From: Deltaproteobacteria bacterium
GTDB taxonomy: Bacteria; Myxococcota; B64-G9
NCBI GenBank assembly: GCA_016935365.1
Contig: JAFGRB010000415.1
Location: forward strand, 1 to 48,584
Reading direction: 5' to 3'
Length of the DNA: 48,584 nucleotides
This document shows positions 1-9,205 of this stretch, piece by piece (positions within the stretch are counted from its first letter, which is position 1; every line of letters starts with the position of its first letter). Under the pieces are notes generated by a model. That model saw nothing but the letters and a program-made list of their open reading frames with translations, was not told where the DNA came from and ran no database searches. The position numbers and the translations under genes were made by a program.

Positions 1-106
1 GGCCTGGAGAAAGATGTCTACGCCCTGATATTTTGGATGCCAGCTTCACATTTTGCTATATGTTCTTCGCTTGTTTTAGGACTAGTAGGCGAGACGGATA
101 CGCGCC

Positions 107-1072
107 TTGACCGCACGCCGATCAAACACCTTCCAGGCCTTCCTGGCACAGTGGGAAGCGCCGCTGAAGACGCGCGAGGCGGTGGAGGAGCAGCCCTGGA
201 GGCTCATCCACATCGCTCGCTCGCTGTCCGGAGCCGAGCGCCGGAAGCTGATCTCCTTCCTGGCCAAGCGCATCCGGCAGGAGGACATCCTGGCGGCCAT
301 CGTGTCCGGCGGCGCCCGATACCGCGGCACGCTGGCCGCCCTGGACTGGGCGGTGGAGCACACGACGGGCTGGATGCGCACCGAGGCCGCTCGTTCCGTC
401 GAGGCGCTTACGGGAGGCAGACGGCGCAAGGGCAAGAAGTCACCCCGGCTGGCGCTCATCGCCTCGGCCCGCGAGGGCTGCCGACAGGCCGTCGTCTCCC
501 TGGGCTGCTATCGGGGAAAGCAGGTCATCGAGGCGCTCATCAGCGCCCTGGACAGCGAAGACGACCTGCTCCGCAGCCAGGCCGCATCGTCGCTCGTCAC
601 GGCCGCGGGTCTCGCCGAGGAGCGCGACGAGGGCTTCGGCCGCCTGCGAGCCTACCTGAGCGCCGGCTTCGCCTCGATTCGCCGCTACGGCATCGCCTGC
701 TTCCGCCGATGCCGCGCGTCGGAGAAGAGACGCCGATCGTGTCGCGAGCTCGAGAGGGACCTGGCGCTCTGCGAACGCACGCAGACCTTTGACCGATTCT
801 TCGCCCTGCTCTTTCCAGACGAAGGCTCCGGCGCGCGAAGCGAGCGCAAGCTCGACATGCGTCTGGCGCGGCGCCTGTCTGCCGACGAGAAGGTCTGGGC
901 CGAGTACGCCCTGCTGCTGCGCGTGCTCGAAGGCGACATGCTCCCTCTGCCCGCCCTGGGTGTCGTGGGCGGAGGCCTGAGCCTGTCCGTGCTCGCCGAA
1001 GCGCTAGACCGATTCCACGGCGAGGACAGGCGGCGGGCGCGGCGCATCCTCGAGAAGCTCGGCCGCAAGTAG
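107..1072 (+). CDS. HEAT-like repeat protein, function unknown
   Basis: A 321-residue soluble protein rich in Ala, Arg, Leu and Glu with repeated helical pairs in the style of HEAT/armadillo scaffolds (for example residues 75-90 and 135-165, around VIEALISALDSEDDLLRSQA). No catalytic motif or signal peptide is visible, so it probably acts in the cytoplasm as a protein-binding scaffold; this is inference from repeat style only. The start used is a TTG with a poor ribosome binding site, so the true start could lie further inside. It reads towards the six-gene unit that begins at 1193, but a 120-base gap separates them. A second HEAT-type protein lies at 3937. Confidence 0.6.
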   Translation: MTARRSNTFQAFLAQWEAPLKTREAVEEQPWRLIHIARSLSGAERRKLISFLAKRIRQEDILAAIVSGGARYRGTLAALDWAVEHTTGWMRTEAARSVEALTGGRRRKGKKSPRLALIASAREGCRQAVVSLGCYRGKQVIEALISALDSEDDLLRSQAASSLVTAAGLAEERDEGFGRLRAYLSAGFASIRRYGIACFRRCRASEKRRRSCRELERDLALCERTQTFDRFFALLFPDEGSGARSERKLDMRLARRLSADEKVWAEYALLLRVLEGDMLPLPALGVVGGGLSLSVLAEALDRFHGEDRRRARRILEKLGRK

Positions 1073-1132
1073 CCGCTCAGGCTCGCTCCGGGCCTTGAGC
1101 TCGATCGGCGGGTTGCATCTTCGCCGAAAGGG

Positions 1133-1160
1133 TTGACCTCGGAGAGCATTTTCGTAAGCC
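1133..1160 (+). promoter_or_regulatory. Possible sigma70-type promoter before the 1193-8185 operon
   Basis: TTGACC at 1133-1138 and TAAGCC at 1155-1160 are separated by 16 bases, about 30 bases upstream of the first start codon of the operon. The -35 box is good and the -10 box is weak, so this is only a candidate. Confidence 0.25.
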
Positions 1161-1192
1161 TAGGTGTCGCGGACACAGCCCGGGAGGGATGC

Positions 1193-1711
1193 ATGATACA
1201 GGTGCTTCACGAAGGCGGGATCTTCGCCTGGCTGGCCCTGGTGCTGGGGGTGCTGGTGGTTCTGTGCACCCTGGTGGGCTTCATCGTCGGGCTGGCCAGC
1301 CGCTCGCGGAACGTGCGGCTGGTCTTCGCCCTGATCGGCCTCTTCGGCCTGGCCGCGCTGTGGGGGCTTGGCTATGCCGGCCACGCGCACGGGATCCGGC
1401 TGGTCCAGCAGGCCCTGGGCTTCGCCGACGCCGATGAGCTCCTGCCCCTGCTCTTCAAGGGTCAGCAGGAGGTGACCTGGCCCATGCAGGTGGCCCTGTG
1501 GTCGAGCCTGCTGCCGGCCTTTTTCAGCTCGATCCTGCTGGTCGTCGGCCTGGGCACGCCGCATTCGAGCCCGGCGCCGAGCGAGGGCCCCGACGCCAAG
1601 ACCTGGGCCGCCGGGCTGTGCGCGGCCCTGGGCGCGGGTCTCTGCCTGCTGGCCGCGGCCGCCTACTTCCTCTTCGACGGCTTCTACCTGCCCCTGATGA
1701 TGCTGGGCTGA
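1193..1711 (+). CDS. Four-helix inner membrane protein, ExbB/TolQ-like
   Basis: A 172-residue protein with four hydrophobic segments (about residues 9-33, 39-62, 103-124 and 137-170). The N-terminal stretch beginning MIQVLHEGGIFAWLALVLG resembles the first helix of the MotA/TolQ/ExbB proton-channel family. The protein is shorter than standard ExbB and the match is only by eye, so a divergent or degenerate channel subunit is the best guess. The start is chosen for GGGAGGG four bases upstream. It is followed after 11 bases by a gene with an ExbD-like C-terminal region, which supports an ion-channel pair. It is the first gene of an apparent six-gene operon. Confidence 0.6.
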   Translation: MIQVLHEGGIFAWLALVLGVLVVLCTLVGFIVGLASRSRNVRLVFALIGLFGLAALWGLGYAGHAHGIRLVQQALGFADADELLPLLFKGQQEVTWPMQVALWSSLLPAFFSSILLVVGLGTPHSSPAPSEGPDAKTWAAGLCAALGAGLCLLAAAAYFLFDGFYLPLMMLG

Positions 1712-1722
1712 GGGAGGGCGCC

Positions 1723-3039
1723 ATGTTCGATTTCTTGATGGAGCTCATCCGCCTGCCCGGCGGGGCCGCGCTCATCTCGCTCGCCGCGCTGCTCGTCCTC
1801 TTCCAGCTCGTGATCCTGGCCATCGCCATCTTCGCCGAAGGCCGCGCCTTCTCCCGGCGCTGGTCCGCGGCCCTGGCCCTGGCCGCGCCGGCCACCTTGC
1901 TGCTCTGCACGCTGGCCGGCGTGCAGCTCTGCCGCGCCGAGGGCCTGGGCGGCAGCGCCATCGCGGACGCCGCGTCGAAGGCCATGATCCTGGCCCGGGC
2001 CGCATACGGCTCCATGGCGCTGCAGATGCTCTGCGGCATCGCCCTGGCCATCTCCGGCCTGCTGTCGGCCGTCGCCTGCGGCCTGAGCCTGCGCGCGGGC
2101 GCGGACGAGGCCGCAGCCCCCAGGCCCTCCTTCGCCGGGCTGGGGCTCATGCTGGGGCTCTCGGCTCTGGTCTTCGGCGCCGGGCTCGCCTGGCGGGGAC
2201 TGGGCCTCACCCGCGTCTTCGAGGCCCTGGCCGCGGTGGACCCGAGCATGAAGATGGAGCTTCTCGGCCGCGGACTCACAGAGCTCTCGGGCCTGACAGC
2301 CCCGGCCCTGCTGGCCCTGGGCCTGATCCTGGTCGGCGCGGTCTGGCGGATCCGCGACAGCCGGCCGGCCGGCAAGACGGTCCTGGCTAGCGGCATCCTG
2401 ACCATCTTCATCGGCGGCCTGTTCTACATCGGCACCCATCCGCACGCCGCAGACGCCGGCGACGGTGTCCAGGCCCTGCTGAGCCGGAAGGGCGAGGCCC
2501 ATCGGCCTTATGCCTCCACCCGGCTCGACCTGATCACCGTGGAGGCACCGCTGCCCCTGAAGCCGGGACCCGAGCTCGCGCTCGGCCAAGACGAGATCAT
2601 CCTCGACGGCCGGCCGATGCTGGATCGCCACGAGCGGGAGGCCCAGGAGCTGGAGCCCAGGCTGGTCGAGGAGATGAAGCGTCACGCCCGGCACATGCAG
2701 GCCATGCGCTCCGGCAGGCCCTCGCTTCCCATCCTGCTGCTGGATCGGCGCAGCCCCAAGCCCTGGCTGGAGCGGGTGCTCACGGCCATGCTGAAGGCCG
2801 AGGCGCCGGTGCTTCAGCTGGCCGCGAAGCAGCACGAGAAGGTCGAATCCGCGGTCTACGGACCCCTGTCCGTGCCGCGCTGGACCGCCCTGGAGATCCA
2901 CCTGGGCGAGGGCGACCAGGGTCTCTGGCCCCGGGAGGAAGAGGATGCCCAGGCCTGGGCCGAGCGCCTGGCCGCGGCGGCCAAGGATGGCATCGTCCGC
3001 ATCGCCATGCCCGCGCCGCCCGAGGAGACCGCGCCGTGA
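1723..3039 (+). CDS. Polytopic membrane protein with ExbD/TolR-like C-terminal region
   Basis: A 438-residue protein. The first about 240 residues hold six predicted membrane helices. From about residue 265 (TRLDLITVEAPLPLKPGPE) it is soluble, and the rest resembles the periplasmic part of ExbD/TolR proteins: a short strand, a stretch listing a default residue set, then LPILLLDRRSPKPWLERVL, which parallels the ExbD pattern of a strand followed by a helix. Classic ExbD has one N-terminal helix; here an ExbB-like multi-helix part appears fused to an ExbD-like tail. It starts after GAGGGAGGG. Its stop overlaps the next gene in a GTGA junction, so the two are probably translationally coupled. The assignment rests on pattern recognition and is uncertain. 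Confidence 0.6.
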   Translation: MFDFLMELIRLPGGAALISLAALLVLFQLVILAIAIFAEGRAFSRRWSAALALAAPATLLLCTLAGVQLCRAEGLGGSAIADAASKAMILARAAYGSMALQMLCGIALAISGLLSAVACGLSLRAGADEAAAPRPSFAGLGLMLGLSALVFGAGLAWRGLGLTRVFEALAAVDPSMKMELLGRGLTELSGLTAPALLALGLILVGAVWRIRDSRPAGKTVLASGILTIFIGGLFYIGTHPHAADAGDGVQALLSRKGEAHRPYASTRLDLITVEAPLPLKPGPELALGQDEIILDGRPMLDRHEREAQELEPRLVEEMKRHARHMQAMRSGRPSLPILLLDRRSPKPWLERVLTAMLKAEAPVLQLAAKQHEKVESAVYGPLSVPRWTALEIHLGEGDQGLWPREEEDAQAWAERLAAAAKDGIVRIAMPAPPEETAP

Positions 3040-3929
3040 AACGACTCACGCAAGCCGCGGCGCTTCTCGTGCTGCTGCCGAGCCTGCACGGCTGCATCAC
3101 CGTGCTGGGGCAGACCATCGACTGGCGCTACGACCAGAGCGCCGACCAGCTCAAGCTGTTCCACGTCTTCACCGGCATCCACGCCGTCCGCGTCCTGTCA
3201 GGCGGGGGCCCGCTGCCCACCACCTCGGACCTCGAGGAGCTGGCCAGGGCGGTCGAGGGCCGGGTGACCGGCGCCTTCGTCTGGATCCTGACCCTGGATG
3301 CCGAGGCCTTCAGGAAGGAGATCGCCAGCATCGACGGGAAGCTCCCCGGGGCGAGGGGCCAGGAAGAGCGGGCGCTCTCTGCCATGCGGGCCATGCTGCA
3401 GCACCTGCTGGACGAGACGCGCATCCGCACCGGCCCCTTCTGGCTGGACGGGGACGGGCGGCTGGCCTGCTACCAGCAGGTCACCATCTCCAAGGTGAGG
3501 AGCCTGGTCGAGAAGGTCAACGCGCTGCTGGGCCTGATGGTCGCGGAGCAGGCGCGCAAGTTCGAGCCGGCCGAGCAGGCCGCGATCGCCGAGCTCGCCG
3601 CCCGGGGCGACTGGCTGCGCATCGACGGCCAGCGCCTGCGCGTGCGCCTGCCAGGGAGCCTGAGAGAGTACCGCGACATCCGCGAGGACGTGCTGGCCGA
3701 GTTCCCGGACGACGACGTGGTGGTCAACTACGACCAGCCGATGGTGGAGGTGATCTTCGGCCGCCTGGGCCCGGGGCCCGGGAGGGCCCGCATGCACAAG
3801 AAGCCCCAGTCCGGCAAGACCTACGACAACCTGGTGCCGCACGTCCGCGAGAAGTACGGCCTCGCCAAGCCGCCCGACCTGGAGGCCCTGCGGGCCGCCT
3901 TCTTCGGGGGCCCCATCAGAGGCAAATGA
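3036..3929 (+). CDS. Putative lipoprotein, function unknown
   Basis: A 297-residue protein with a lipoprotein signal: a basic N-terminus, a hydrophobic run and the lipobox LHGC at about residues 17-20. The mature part is acidic and helical with no recognised motif. The GTG start lies in a GTGA overlap with the stop of the ExbD-like gene, so its translation is probably coupled to that membrane protein. Its position in the operon suggests an envelope partner of the membrane complex, perhaps in the outer membrane or periplasm, but this is inferred from context only. Confidence 0.65.
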   Translation: MKRLTQAAALLVLLPSLHGCITVLGQTIDWRYDQSADQLKLFHVFTGIHAVRVLSGGGPLPTTSDLEELARAVEGRVTGAFVWILTLDAEAFRKEIASIDGKLPGARGQEERALSAMRAMLQHLLDETRIRTGPFWLDGDGRLACYQQVTISKVRSLVEKVNALLGLMVAEQARKFEPAEQAAIAELAARGDWLRIDGQRLRVRLPGSLREYRDIREDVLAEFPDDDVVVNYDQPMVEVIFGRLGPGPGRARMHKKPQSGKTYDNLVPHVREKYGLAKPPDLEALRAAFFGGPIRGK

Positions 3930-3936
3930 GGAATAG

Positions 3937-4734
3937 ATGGCGAGGCCGAGATCGCGCTCCCTGGCACAGTTGCTCGACGGGTGCGACCGGGGCAGGCACC
4001 CGTCCTGGGCACGGCACACCCGGCGAGCGCTCACCCGCATGTCACGCCTGGGCATCCGCACGCCGGCACGGCTCCGATCGAGGCTCGAGAGCCTTCCGGC
4101 CAGGGACCGGCTCGAGGCGGTCTACCTCCTGGGCAGGCTCGGCTACGAGCGCTTCGTTCCCCCGCTGATCGAGATCGGACGAGAGGACCGTTCCGACAAG
4201 GTCCGCATGGCGGCAATCGAGGCCCTGTACGAGATCGGAAGCCGGCGGGCCGCGGAAGGCCTGCTGAGCATCCTCGTGGACAGAGGCAACTCCCGCGAGC
4301 TCAGGTACCATGCCTGCTACCACATGGTCTGGAGCGATGCCTCGCAGATCGTGGACGCGATCATCGATCTGGCCACCGATCTGGACGAGCACCCCTCGAT
4401 CCGAGGCCAGGCGCTCGAGGGTCTTCATACGAATCTTCCAGACGAGCTGGACCTGAGGAAAAACCCGACACGCAGGGCGGCCCAAGTCGTCCTGGACTGC
4501 CTAGACGATCCCGAGGGAGTGGTCCGCTTCTGGGCCATGTACGCCGCCGGTTGCATGCGCCTGAAGCGCGCCCTGCCGAAGCTCGAGCAGCTCGCCGCGA
4601 CAGACGACTTCGACGGGGCCATGCCCTGGTCGAACCGCGAGGAGGCCAGGGACGTGGCTTACTTGATCCGGACCGACGAGTGGCCCGAGCCGGACGCGAT
4701 GAAGCGCAAGGCGCAGAGCCCATGTCCAGGCTGA
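3937..4734 (+). CDS. HEAT-repeat protein, cytoplasmic
   Basis: A 265-residue protein without a signal sequence. From about residue 58 it contains HEAT/PBS-lyase-type repeats, seen as helical pairs such as RLEAVYLLGRLGYERFVPPL and KVRMAAIEALYEIGSRRAAE, with the usual Leu-Gly and Asp-Val spacing. Such proteins are normally protein-binding scaffolds. It starts 7 bases after the lipoprotein gene with GAGGA before the ATG, and its end overlaps the next start by 13 bases. A cytoplasmic scaffold inside an envelope operon suggests it links the membrane proteins to a cytoplasmic partner. Confidence 0.65.
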   Translation: MARPRSRSLAQLLDGCDRGRHPSWARHTRRALTRMSRLGIRTPARLRSRLESLPARDRLEAVYLLGRLGYERFVPPLIEIGREDRSDKVRMAAIEALYEIGSRRAAEGLLSILVDRGNSRELRYHACYHMVWSDASQIVDAIIDLATDLDEHPSIRGQALEGLHTNLPDELDLRKNPTRRAAQVVLDCLDDPEGVVRFWAMYAAGCMRLKRALPKLEQLAATDDFDGAMPWSNREEARDVAYLIRTDEWPEPDAMKRKAQSPCPG

Positions 4735-6374
4735 AGAAGAGAGCCTTCCGGTACCCGCCACTCCGCTTGGAGGATTCGTCCAACCTCTGGGGGTTCTGGG
4801 TTGTCTTCGTCTGTCTGTCATCCGCAATCATTCTGTTCCACGTCCTCATGGGCGGCAGCCCCTGGTGCCTGCTCGGCATGGTTTTCTTGCTGCTCACCAT
4901 TCTCCACTGGGCGCGCGGCACGCTCCTGCTCGCCAAGGCCCGCGCCAGGTGGGAGCAAGCCGGCATCCGGGGTATCCTCGTCCACTCCGACTCGCCCACC
5001 TGGAAGGACCACATCCGAGACCGCTGGCTTCCCGAGCTCGGCGATCGCTTCGTCACCCTGAACTGGTCCGAGCGCAAGCGCTGGGAGCCCTGCCTGGAGG
5101 TCCACATCTGGAGGCACTTCTGCGGGACGTACCGCAACTTCAACCCGGCCATCATCCTATTCAACGGGCTCCGCCGGCCCTGGGTCGTCGGCTTCTACTA
5201 CGCCTTCCAGCTCGCCAAGCACGGCGACGCGAACCTGCTCGACTACCTCGAGTCGCTCGTCAGGCAGAAGCTAGGCGAAAAGCAGGACCAGGAACGGCTC
5301 GAGCAACTCGCGATGACGCTCCGCAAGAAGGCCGCCCTTGCTTGGAAGGCGAAATGTTCCGATTGGATGAAGCGCTGGGTCTTCCCGGTGGGCGGGAGCC
5401 CTCTTCTCAGGACGCTGCTCATCCTGGCGCTGCTCATCGCCCTCAGGGTGATCTGGGGGCTCGTCTGGCCCGTCAGCCAGCCGCCCGACAGCATCCCTGC
5501 GATCTACGAGTCCGGTCAGCCCGGCCAGTACCGCTTGCTCCTCGACGACGGCCACGAGGACCTGAAGCCCGTCAAGCCCGGCGATCGGTACGACGCCCAT
5601 CGCAATGACTACACCCTCGTGGCACCCGAGCAGGAGGCAGACCGGAGGCGGATCGCTTCTTCCCTGACCGATGGATATCTGGAGATTGTGGACTTCGACC
5701 TGGTCCAGCTGGACGATCGGGGCACGCAGGCCTTCTGCCTGGGCCTGCGCTATGACATCACCGGAAACTGCAGCTATGTCTATCGCATCCAGGGACAGCG
5801 GGTCGTGCCCTTGCTGTCGAGCCTTGCTCTTGGCCAGGCATTCACCGACCTCTTCCCGCTGCAGCTCGACGAGGATCCCCAGATGGAGTTCGCGCTCTCG
5901 GACGATGCCACCTTCCGCCGCTACGAGTGGGCGGGCGATCGCTGGGAGGCCCGCTACGACCCCCGGGTCGAGTGGTTCTTCTTCCTGGAGTACGGCTTCT
6001 ACGACCTCACCCGCATCGGCCCCAGGGACTGGGTCCGCTCCTTCGAGGCCCTGGACTGGCGAGCAATCGTCTTTCTGGTGCTGCTGCTCTGCGGCGCGGT
6101 CCGCATCCTCATCCGGCTGCGAGGGCGCCTCCGCTTGCTGGCGGTGGCCCAGTATCTGCTGGACACCCCGCTGCGCGTCTACCTGCTGGCCTGGATCGTC
6201 ATCATTCTGCTGGAGCTGCCGTTCCTGAACTACTTCGTCGGGTCTATATACTTGATCAACTTGCTCCTATGGCCCGTCACGCTGCTCGGCCTCGTCATGT
6301 GGACGGCCGAGGGCTGGATCTCCTGGGCGCAGATCCGTACGGAGCGCGAGGAGGGAAAGGCGGAGAGCGGATGA
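4722..6374 (+). CDS. Large multi-domain membrane protein, function unknown
   Basis: A 550-residue protein with two helices at residues 23-43 and 47-63, then a soluble domain of about 150 residues, a third helix near 227-249, a second soluble domain, and three helices near 447-466, 486-506 and 509-535. The first soluble domain carries the segment ILVHSDSPTWKDHIRDRWLP followed by LNWSERKRW and a closing FKAF-like helix. I recall a similar NWSER arrangement in uncharacterised bacterial proteins but cannot name the family. The second domain is strand-rich and Asp-rich. The start overlaps the HEAT gene by 13 bases, and its TGA overlaps the next ATG (ATGA). It is probably an inner membrane partner of the neighbouring lipoproteins. 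Confidence 0.65.
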   Translation: MSRLKKRAFRYPPLRLEDSSNLWGFWVVFVCLSSAIILFHVLMGGSPWCLLGMVFLLLTILHWARGTLLLAKARARWEQAGIRGILVHSDSPTWKDHIRDRWLPELGDRFVTLNWSERKRWEPCLEVHIWRHFCGTYRNFNPAIILFNGLRRPWVVGFYYAFQLAKHGDANLLDYLESLVRQKLGEKQDQERLEQLAMTLRKKAALAWKAKCSDWMKRWVFPVGGSPLLRTLLILALLIALRVIWGLVWPVSQPPDSIPAIYESGQPGQYRLLLDDGHEDLKPVKPGDRYDAHRNDYTLVAPEQEADRRRIASSLTDGYLEIVDFDLVQLDDRGTQAFCLGLRYDITGNCSYVYRIQGQRVVPLLSSLALGQAFTDLFPLQLDEDPQMEFALSDDATFRRYEWAGDRWEARYDPRVEWFFFLEYGFYDLTRIGPRDWVRSFEALDWRAIVFLVLLLCGAVRILIRLRGRLRLLAVAQYLLDTPLRVYLLAWIVIILLELPFLNYFVGSIYLINLLLWPVTLLGLVMWTAEGWISWAQIRTEREEGKAESG

Positions 6375-8185
6375 AAGAAGCGGCAAGCAGTCGAGTGGTC
6401 CTGGTGGCTGTCCTGCTCGGTATTATGGTCATGTCCGGCTGCGACGAGGTGTTTGAGGTCATCTGGCCTCGCAAGACACCGGAGGATATCCAGCGAGAGC
6501 GGATGACCGGCGAGGCCAGCTTCGATCGCACGGCCACCAAGTCGGTCTACTACAACGAGAAGGGGGAGTATTCCCACCCGTGCCTGCCCAGGGTCCGGCA
6601 TGACTCCGGCAGGTCGGCAGAGCAGACCGAGATGCTCGATCAGATGATGGAGGCCTACCACCGGGACGACATGCCGGGCACGATCCGTCTCGCCCGCAGG
6701 TGTCTGGAGTCAGCCCCCGAAGACCTCGAGGCGCTCATCTACTTGATCCGGGCAAGCGCCCGTAAGAAGACCCACGCGTCCTTGCTCCCGGAGATGGAGA
6801 AGAAAGCCGAGGGCAACCCCCAGAGCGCTGCCCACCAGGCCGCCCTGGGCTACCTGTACATCGAGCTGGGAGATCCGAGCAAGTGCCTGTCGCACCTGGA
6901 GAGAGCCCGCGAGCTTAACCCGGACCTGCCCAAGCTGCACTACCTGTTCGGTCGCTACTGGTCAGACTGGGCTCCCAGGCTCGACATGGACAAGGCCCTG
7001 CGCGAGTACCACGAGTCCGCCCAGCGTTTCGATGATCCCATCTCCCTGTCCAACCTCGGGAGCCTCTACTTGGGCAAGATGTCCGATCCCTGCAGTGCCG
7101 CAGACGTACTTCTTCGATTCGCCGAGAGGTACGAGCTGACGAGTTGTACATGCATAAACCTCGTCCGCTCTCTCTTCAGGTGCGGACGCGAAGAACTCGC
7201 CATGAAATACCTGGACGAGGCCAGGCAGATGTTCGCAGACAGACCGCCCGAGTGGCACAATCTCGGCGTCTACTTGAGCAAGGCTCACCGCTTCGACCTC
7301 GCCCTGCAGCACTTCGAGCAGGGGCTTGCGAAGTACGGCAAGACCATGAATGTTGGCCTCGGCTACCGGACATACAGCAGCCTAGGCATGGCCCAAGAGA
7401 GGCTCGGCCGATACGAGGAAGCCATCCGCTCCCTGGACCGATCCCTGTCGTTGCACCGCACCGGCTTCGCCCACTTCCGCAAGGCCCTGGCCTTGCTCCA
7501 GCTCGGCCGCAACAACCAGGCCCGCATGAGCCTGGAGGCCACCATCGAGGCGGACCCGAGCATCACCTATGCGCGGTACTACCTGGGGCTTCTCGACCAT
7601 GAGCCGAACCGAAGGTTCACCAAGCAGGACGTCGACCAGATCCAATATGATTTTCGCGACAGGACGCCGGCCAACCGGCTGGCCATCGCCTCCGAGGGGC
7701 GGAGCAAGTACGAACTCTGGGACCAGGCCGAGGAGAAGCTGAGAGCCGCATTCGAGCTGGAACCGAAGAACGGCCGCGCCTGGGCGGCCAGGATCGCGCT
7801 GGAGAACAGGAGAAAGAACCTGGATCGGGCAGTGGAATATGGAAAGCAGGCGATCGCCCAGGGCATCGCCCACCCCTACATCCTCAACAACCTGGGCTAC
7901 ACCTACGAGCTGAAGGGCGATCGGCGGAGCGCCCTGGACTACTACTTCGAGGCCGAGAAACTCATGCCCCAGGACGTGACCATCCAGACAAACATCGCTC
8001 TGAACCTGGATGCTCTGGGACGTGAGGACGAGGCTCGCAAGCACTGGTACTACGCCGGTGTGGATCTCACCTTCAATCCTCTGGGGCCGTACAAGAACCA
8101 CGCATACTGCGCGGCCGGCTTGCTGGTATTGATCCTGATCGTCATGCGCATACGCGCCTCGCGCAAGAAGCGCGAGACGTCCTGA
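6371..8185 (+). CDS. TPR-repeat lipoprotein with C-terminal membrane helix
   Basis: A 604-residue protein. The N-terminus has a lipoprotein signal ending in VMSGC (cysteine at about residue 21). From about residue 95 to 570 it shows a long series of tetratricopeptide repeats, with the usual Leu-Gly-Tyr, Ala and Pro positions (for example AALGYLYIELGDPSKCLSHL, and ILNNLGYTYELKGDRRSALD near the end). A hydrophobic helix at about 578-597 is followed by Arg/Lys residues, so the protein may be anchored at both ends. TPR domains bind other proteins. It is the last gene of the operon and is coupled by an ATGA overlap. Assembly or scaffolding in the envelope is likely; the substrate is unknown. Confidence 0.75.
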   Translation: MKEAASSRVVLVAVLLGIMVMSGCDEVFEVIWPRKTPEDIQRERMTGEASFDRTATKSVYYNEKGEYSHPCLPRVRHDSGRSAEQTEMLDQMMEAYHRDDMPGTIRLARRCLESAPEDLEALIYLIRASARKKTHASLLPEMEKKAEGNPQSAAHQAALGYLYIELGDPSKCLSHLERARELNPDLPKLHYLFGRYWSDWAPRLDMDKALREYHESAQRFDDPISLSNLGSLYLGKMSDPCSAADVLLRFAERYELTSCTCINLVRSLFRCGREELAMKYLDEARQMFADRPPEWHNLGVYLSKAHRFDLALQHFEQGLAKYGKTMNVGLGYRTYSSLGMAQERLGRYEEAIRSLDRSLSLHRTGFAHFRKALALLQLGRNNQARMSLEATIEADPSITYARYYLGLLDHEPNRRFTKQDVDQIQYDFRDRTPANRLAIASEGRSKYELWDQAEEKLRAAFELEPKNGRAWAARIALENRRKNLDRAVEYGKQAIAQGIAHPYILNNLGYTYELKGDRRSALDYYFEAEKLMPQDVTIQTNIALNLDALGREDEARKHWYYAGVDLTFNPLGPYKNHAYCAAGLLVLILIVMRIRASRKKRETS

Positions 8186-8329
8186 CAGGTCGGCGAACTG
8201 CTATCTTACGTCCCGGCTGTGCCAGCGTAGTGCAAGCGCCCCCCGAGGGCAAGTGAAGCCTGACGATTTGCCCGCCCGCTCCGCGCGGTGTTAGGCTGCA
8301 AAAAACCGAACGCATTGCCGAGGAGAGCC

Positions 8330-9163
8330 ATGCCCGACAAGCCGAGCAAGCCGCTCAAGCCCCTGAAGACCCCGAAGCCGCTCAAGCCTCTGAAACCTCT
8401 CAAGCCCACCAAGCCCCTGACACCCCGGAAGCCGCTCGAGCCTCAGAAGCCTCAGACGCCTCTCAAACCTCAGAAGCCGCTCGAGCCCCAGAAGCCTCTC
8501 AAGCCTCGCGAGCCCCGGTCGACCGAGCTCGCGCGCGAGACCGCGAAGATCCTCGCGCTCAAGGAGGAGATCGGCATCCGCTTCTGGGACCTGGGCCAGT
8601 GCTTGCTGCGGGTCCACGACGATGTGCTCTACACCCAGGACGGCCTCGAGAGCTTCGAGCAGTACCTCGAAGAGCGCGTGTCCATGTCCCGCACGTCCGC
8701 ATACCGTCTCATGGACCTGGCGCGCAACTTCAGCCGCAGCCTGGCGCGCAAGCACGGCCAGGCCAAGCTGCTCGCGGCCATCGAGCTCGCCAAGGCCACG
8801 CCCGAGCAGGACCAGCCGATCGACGTGCTGGCCTACCAGATCGAGGTGCGCGGCGCGGACGGCAAGATGCGGCCCAAGCCCTTCGAGAAGGCGAGCGGCC
8901 AGGAGATCAAGCGCGCGGCCCAGCGCATCCGGCGCAGGCAGAGCACAAAGCCGCAGCGGGTCTCCCAGCCTTCGATCTCTGTCCAGCTCTCCTGGCAGAC
9001 GCAGGCCCTTCGCGCCCTGCGCGCCGTCGCCCCGCGGGCAATGCTCGAGATCCGATCAGGTAGAGGAGCCGATCCCGAGCTCAGCCTCACCATCTCGGGC
9101 CTGCCTCGATCGAGGCTTCGCGAGGCGCTGGCCCGGCTCGTACGGTGTGTTCCAGAGCCCTGA
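8330..9163 (+). CDS. Lys-Pro repeat protein with a helical C-terminal domain
   Basis: A 277-residue soluble protein. Residues 1-62 are a basic low-complexity head built from KPL-like triplets (KPLKPLKTPKPLKPLKPLKP), followed by a helical domain of about 90 residues starting near ARETAKILALKEEIGIRFWD and a second basic linker, then a C-terminal domain of strand-helix type. The head is reminiscent of histone-H1-like DNA-binding tails, and the middle domain, with its RTSAYRLMDLARNFS helix-turn-helix-like segment, is similar in style to DNA-binding domains common in this group. A nucleoid-associated or regulatory role is plausible but inferred. The start is chosen for AGGAG four bases upstream; an earlier in-frame ATG at 8288 has no good site. 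Confidence 0.65.
   Translation: MPDKPSKPLKPLKTPKPLKPLKPLKPTKPLTPRKPLEPQKPQTPLKPQKPLEPQKPLKPREPRSTELARETAKILALKEEIGIRFWDLGQCLLRVHDDVLYTQDGLESFEQYLEERVSMSRTSAYRLMDLARNFSRSLARKHGQAKLLAAIELAKATPEQDQPIDVLAYQIEVRGADGKMRPKPFEKASGQEIKRAAQRIRRRQSTKPQRVSQPSISVQLSWQTQALRALRAVAPRAMLEIRSGRGADPELSLTISGLPRSRLREALARLVRCVPEP
8336..8515 (+). repeat. Degenerate short tandem repeat encoding Lys-Pro-Leu
   Basis: About 180 bases of imperfect 9-12 base units (aag ccg ctc / aag cct ctg / gag ccc cag) encode the basic head of the gene at 8330. Unit identity is high and in frame, so slippage could change its length without breaking the gene. Confidence 0.7.
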
Positions 9164-9177
9164 ACGACACCCCCCCT

Positions 9178-9205
9178 GTGTCCCACTGTGGGACACGATT
9201 TATTT
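9178..9205 (+). terminator. Probable intrinsic terminator
   Basis: A perfect hairpin with 8-base arms (GTGTCCCA, loop CTG, TGGGACAC) sits 14 bases after the stop of the gene at 8330 and is followed by GATTTATTT. The T-run is broken, so termination may be partial. Confidence 0.6.
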
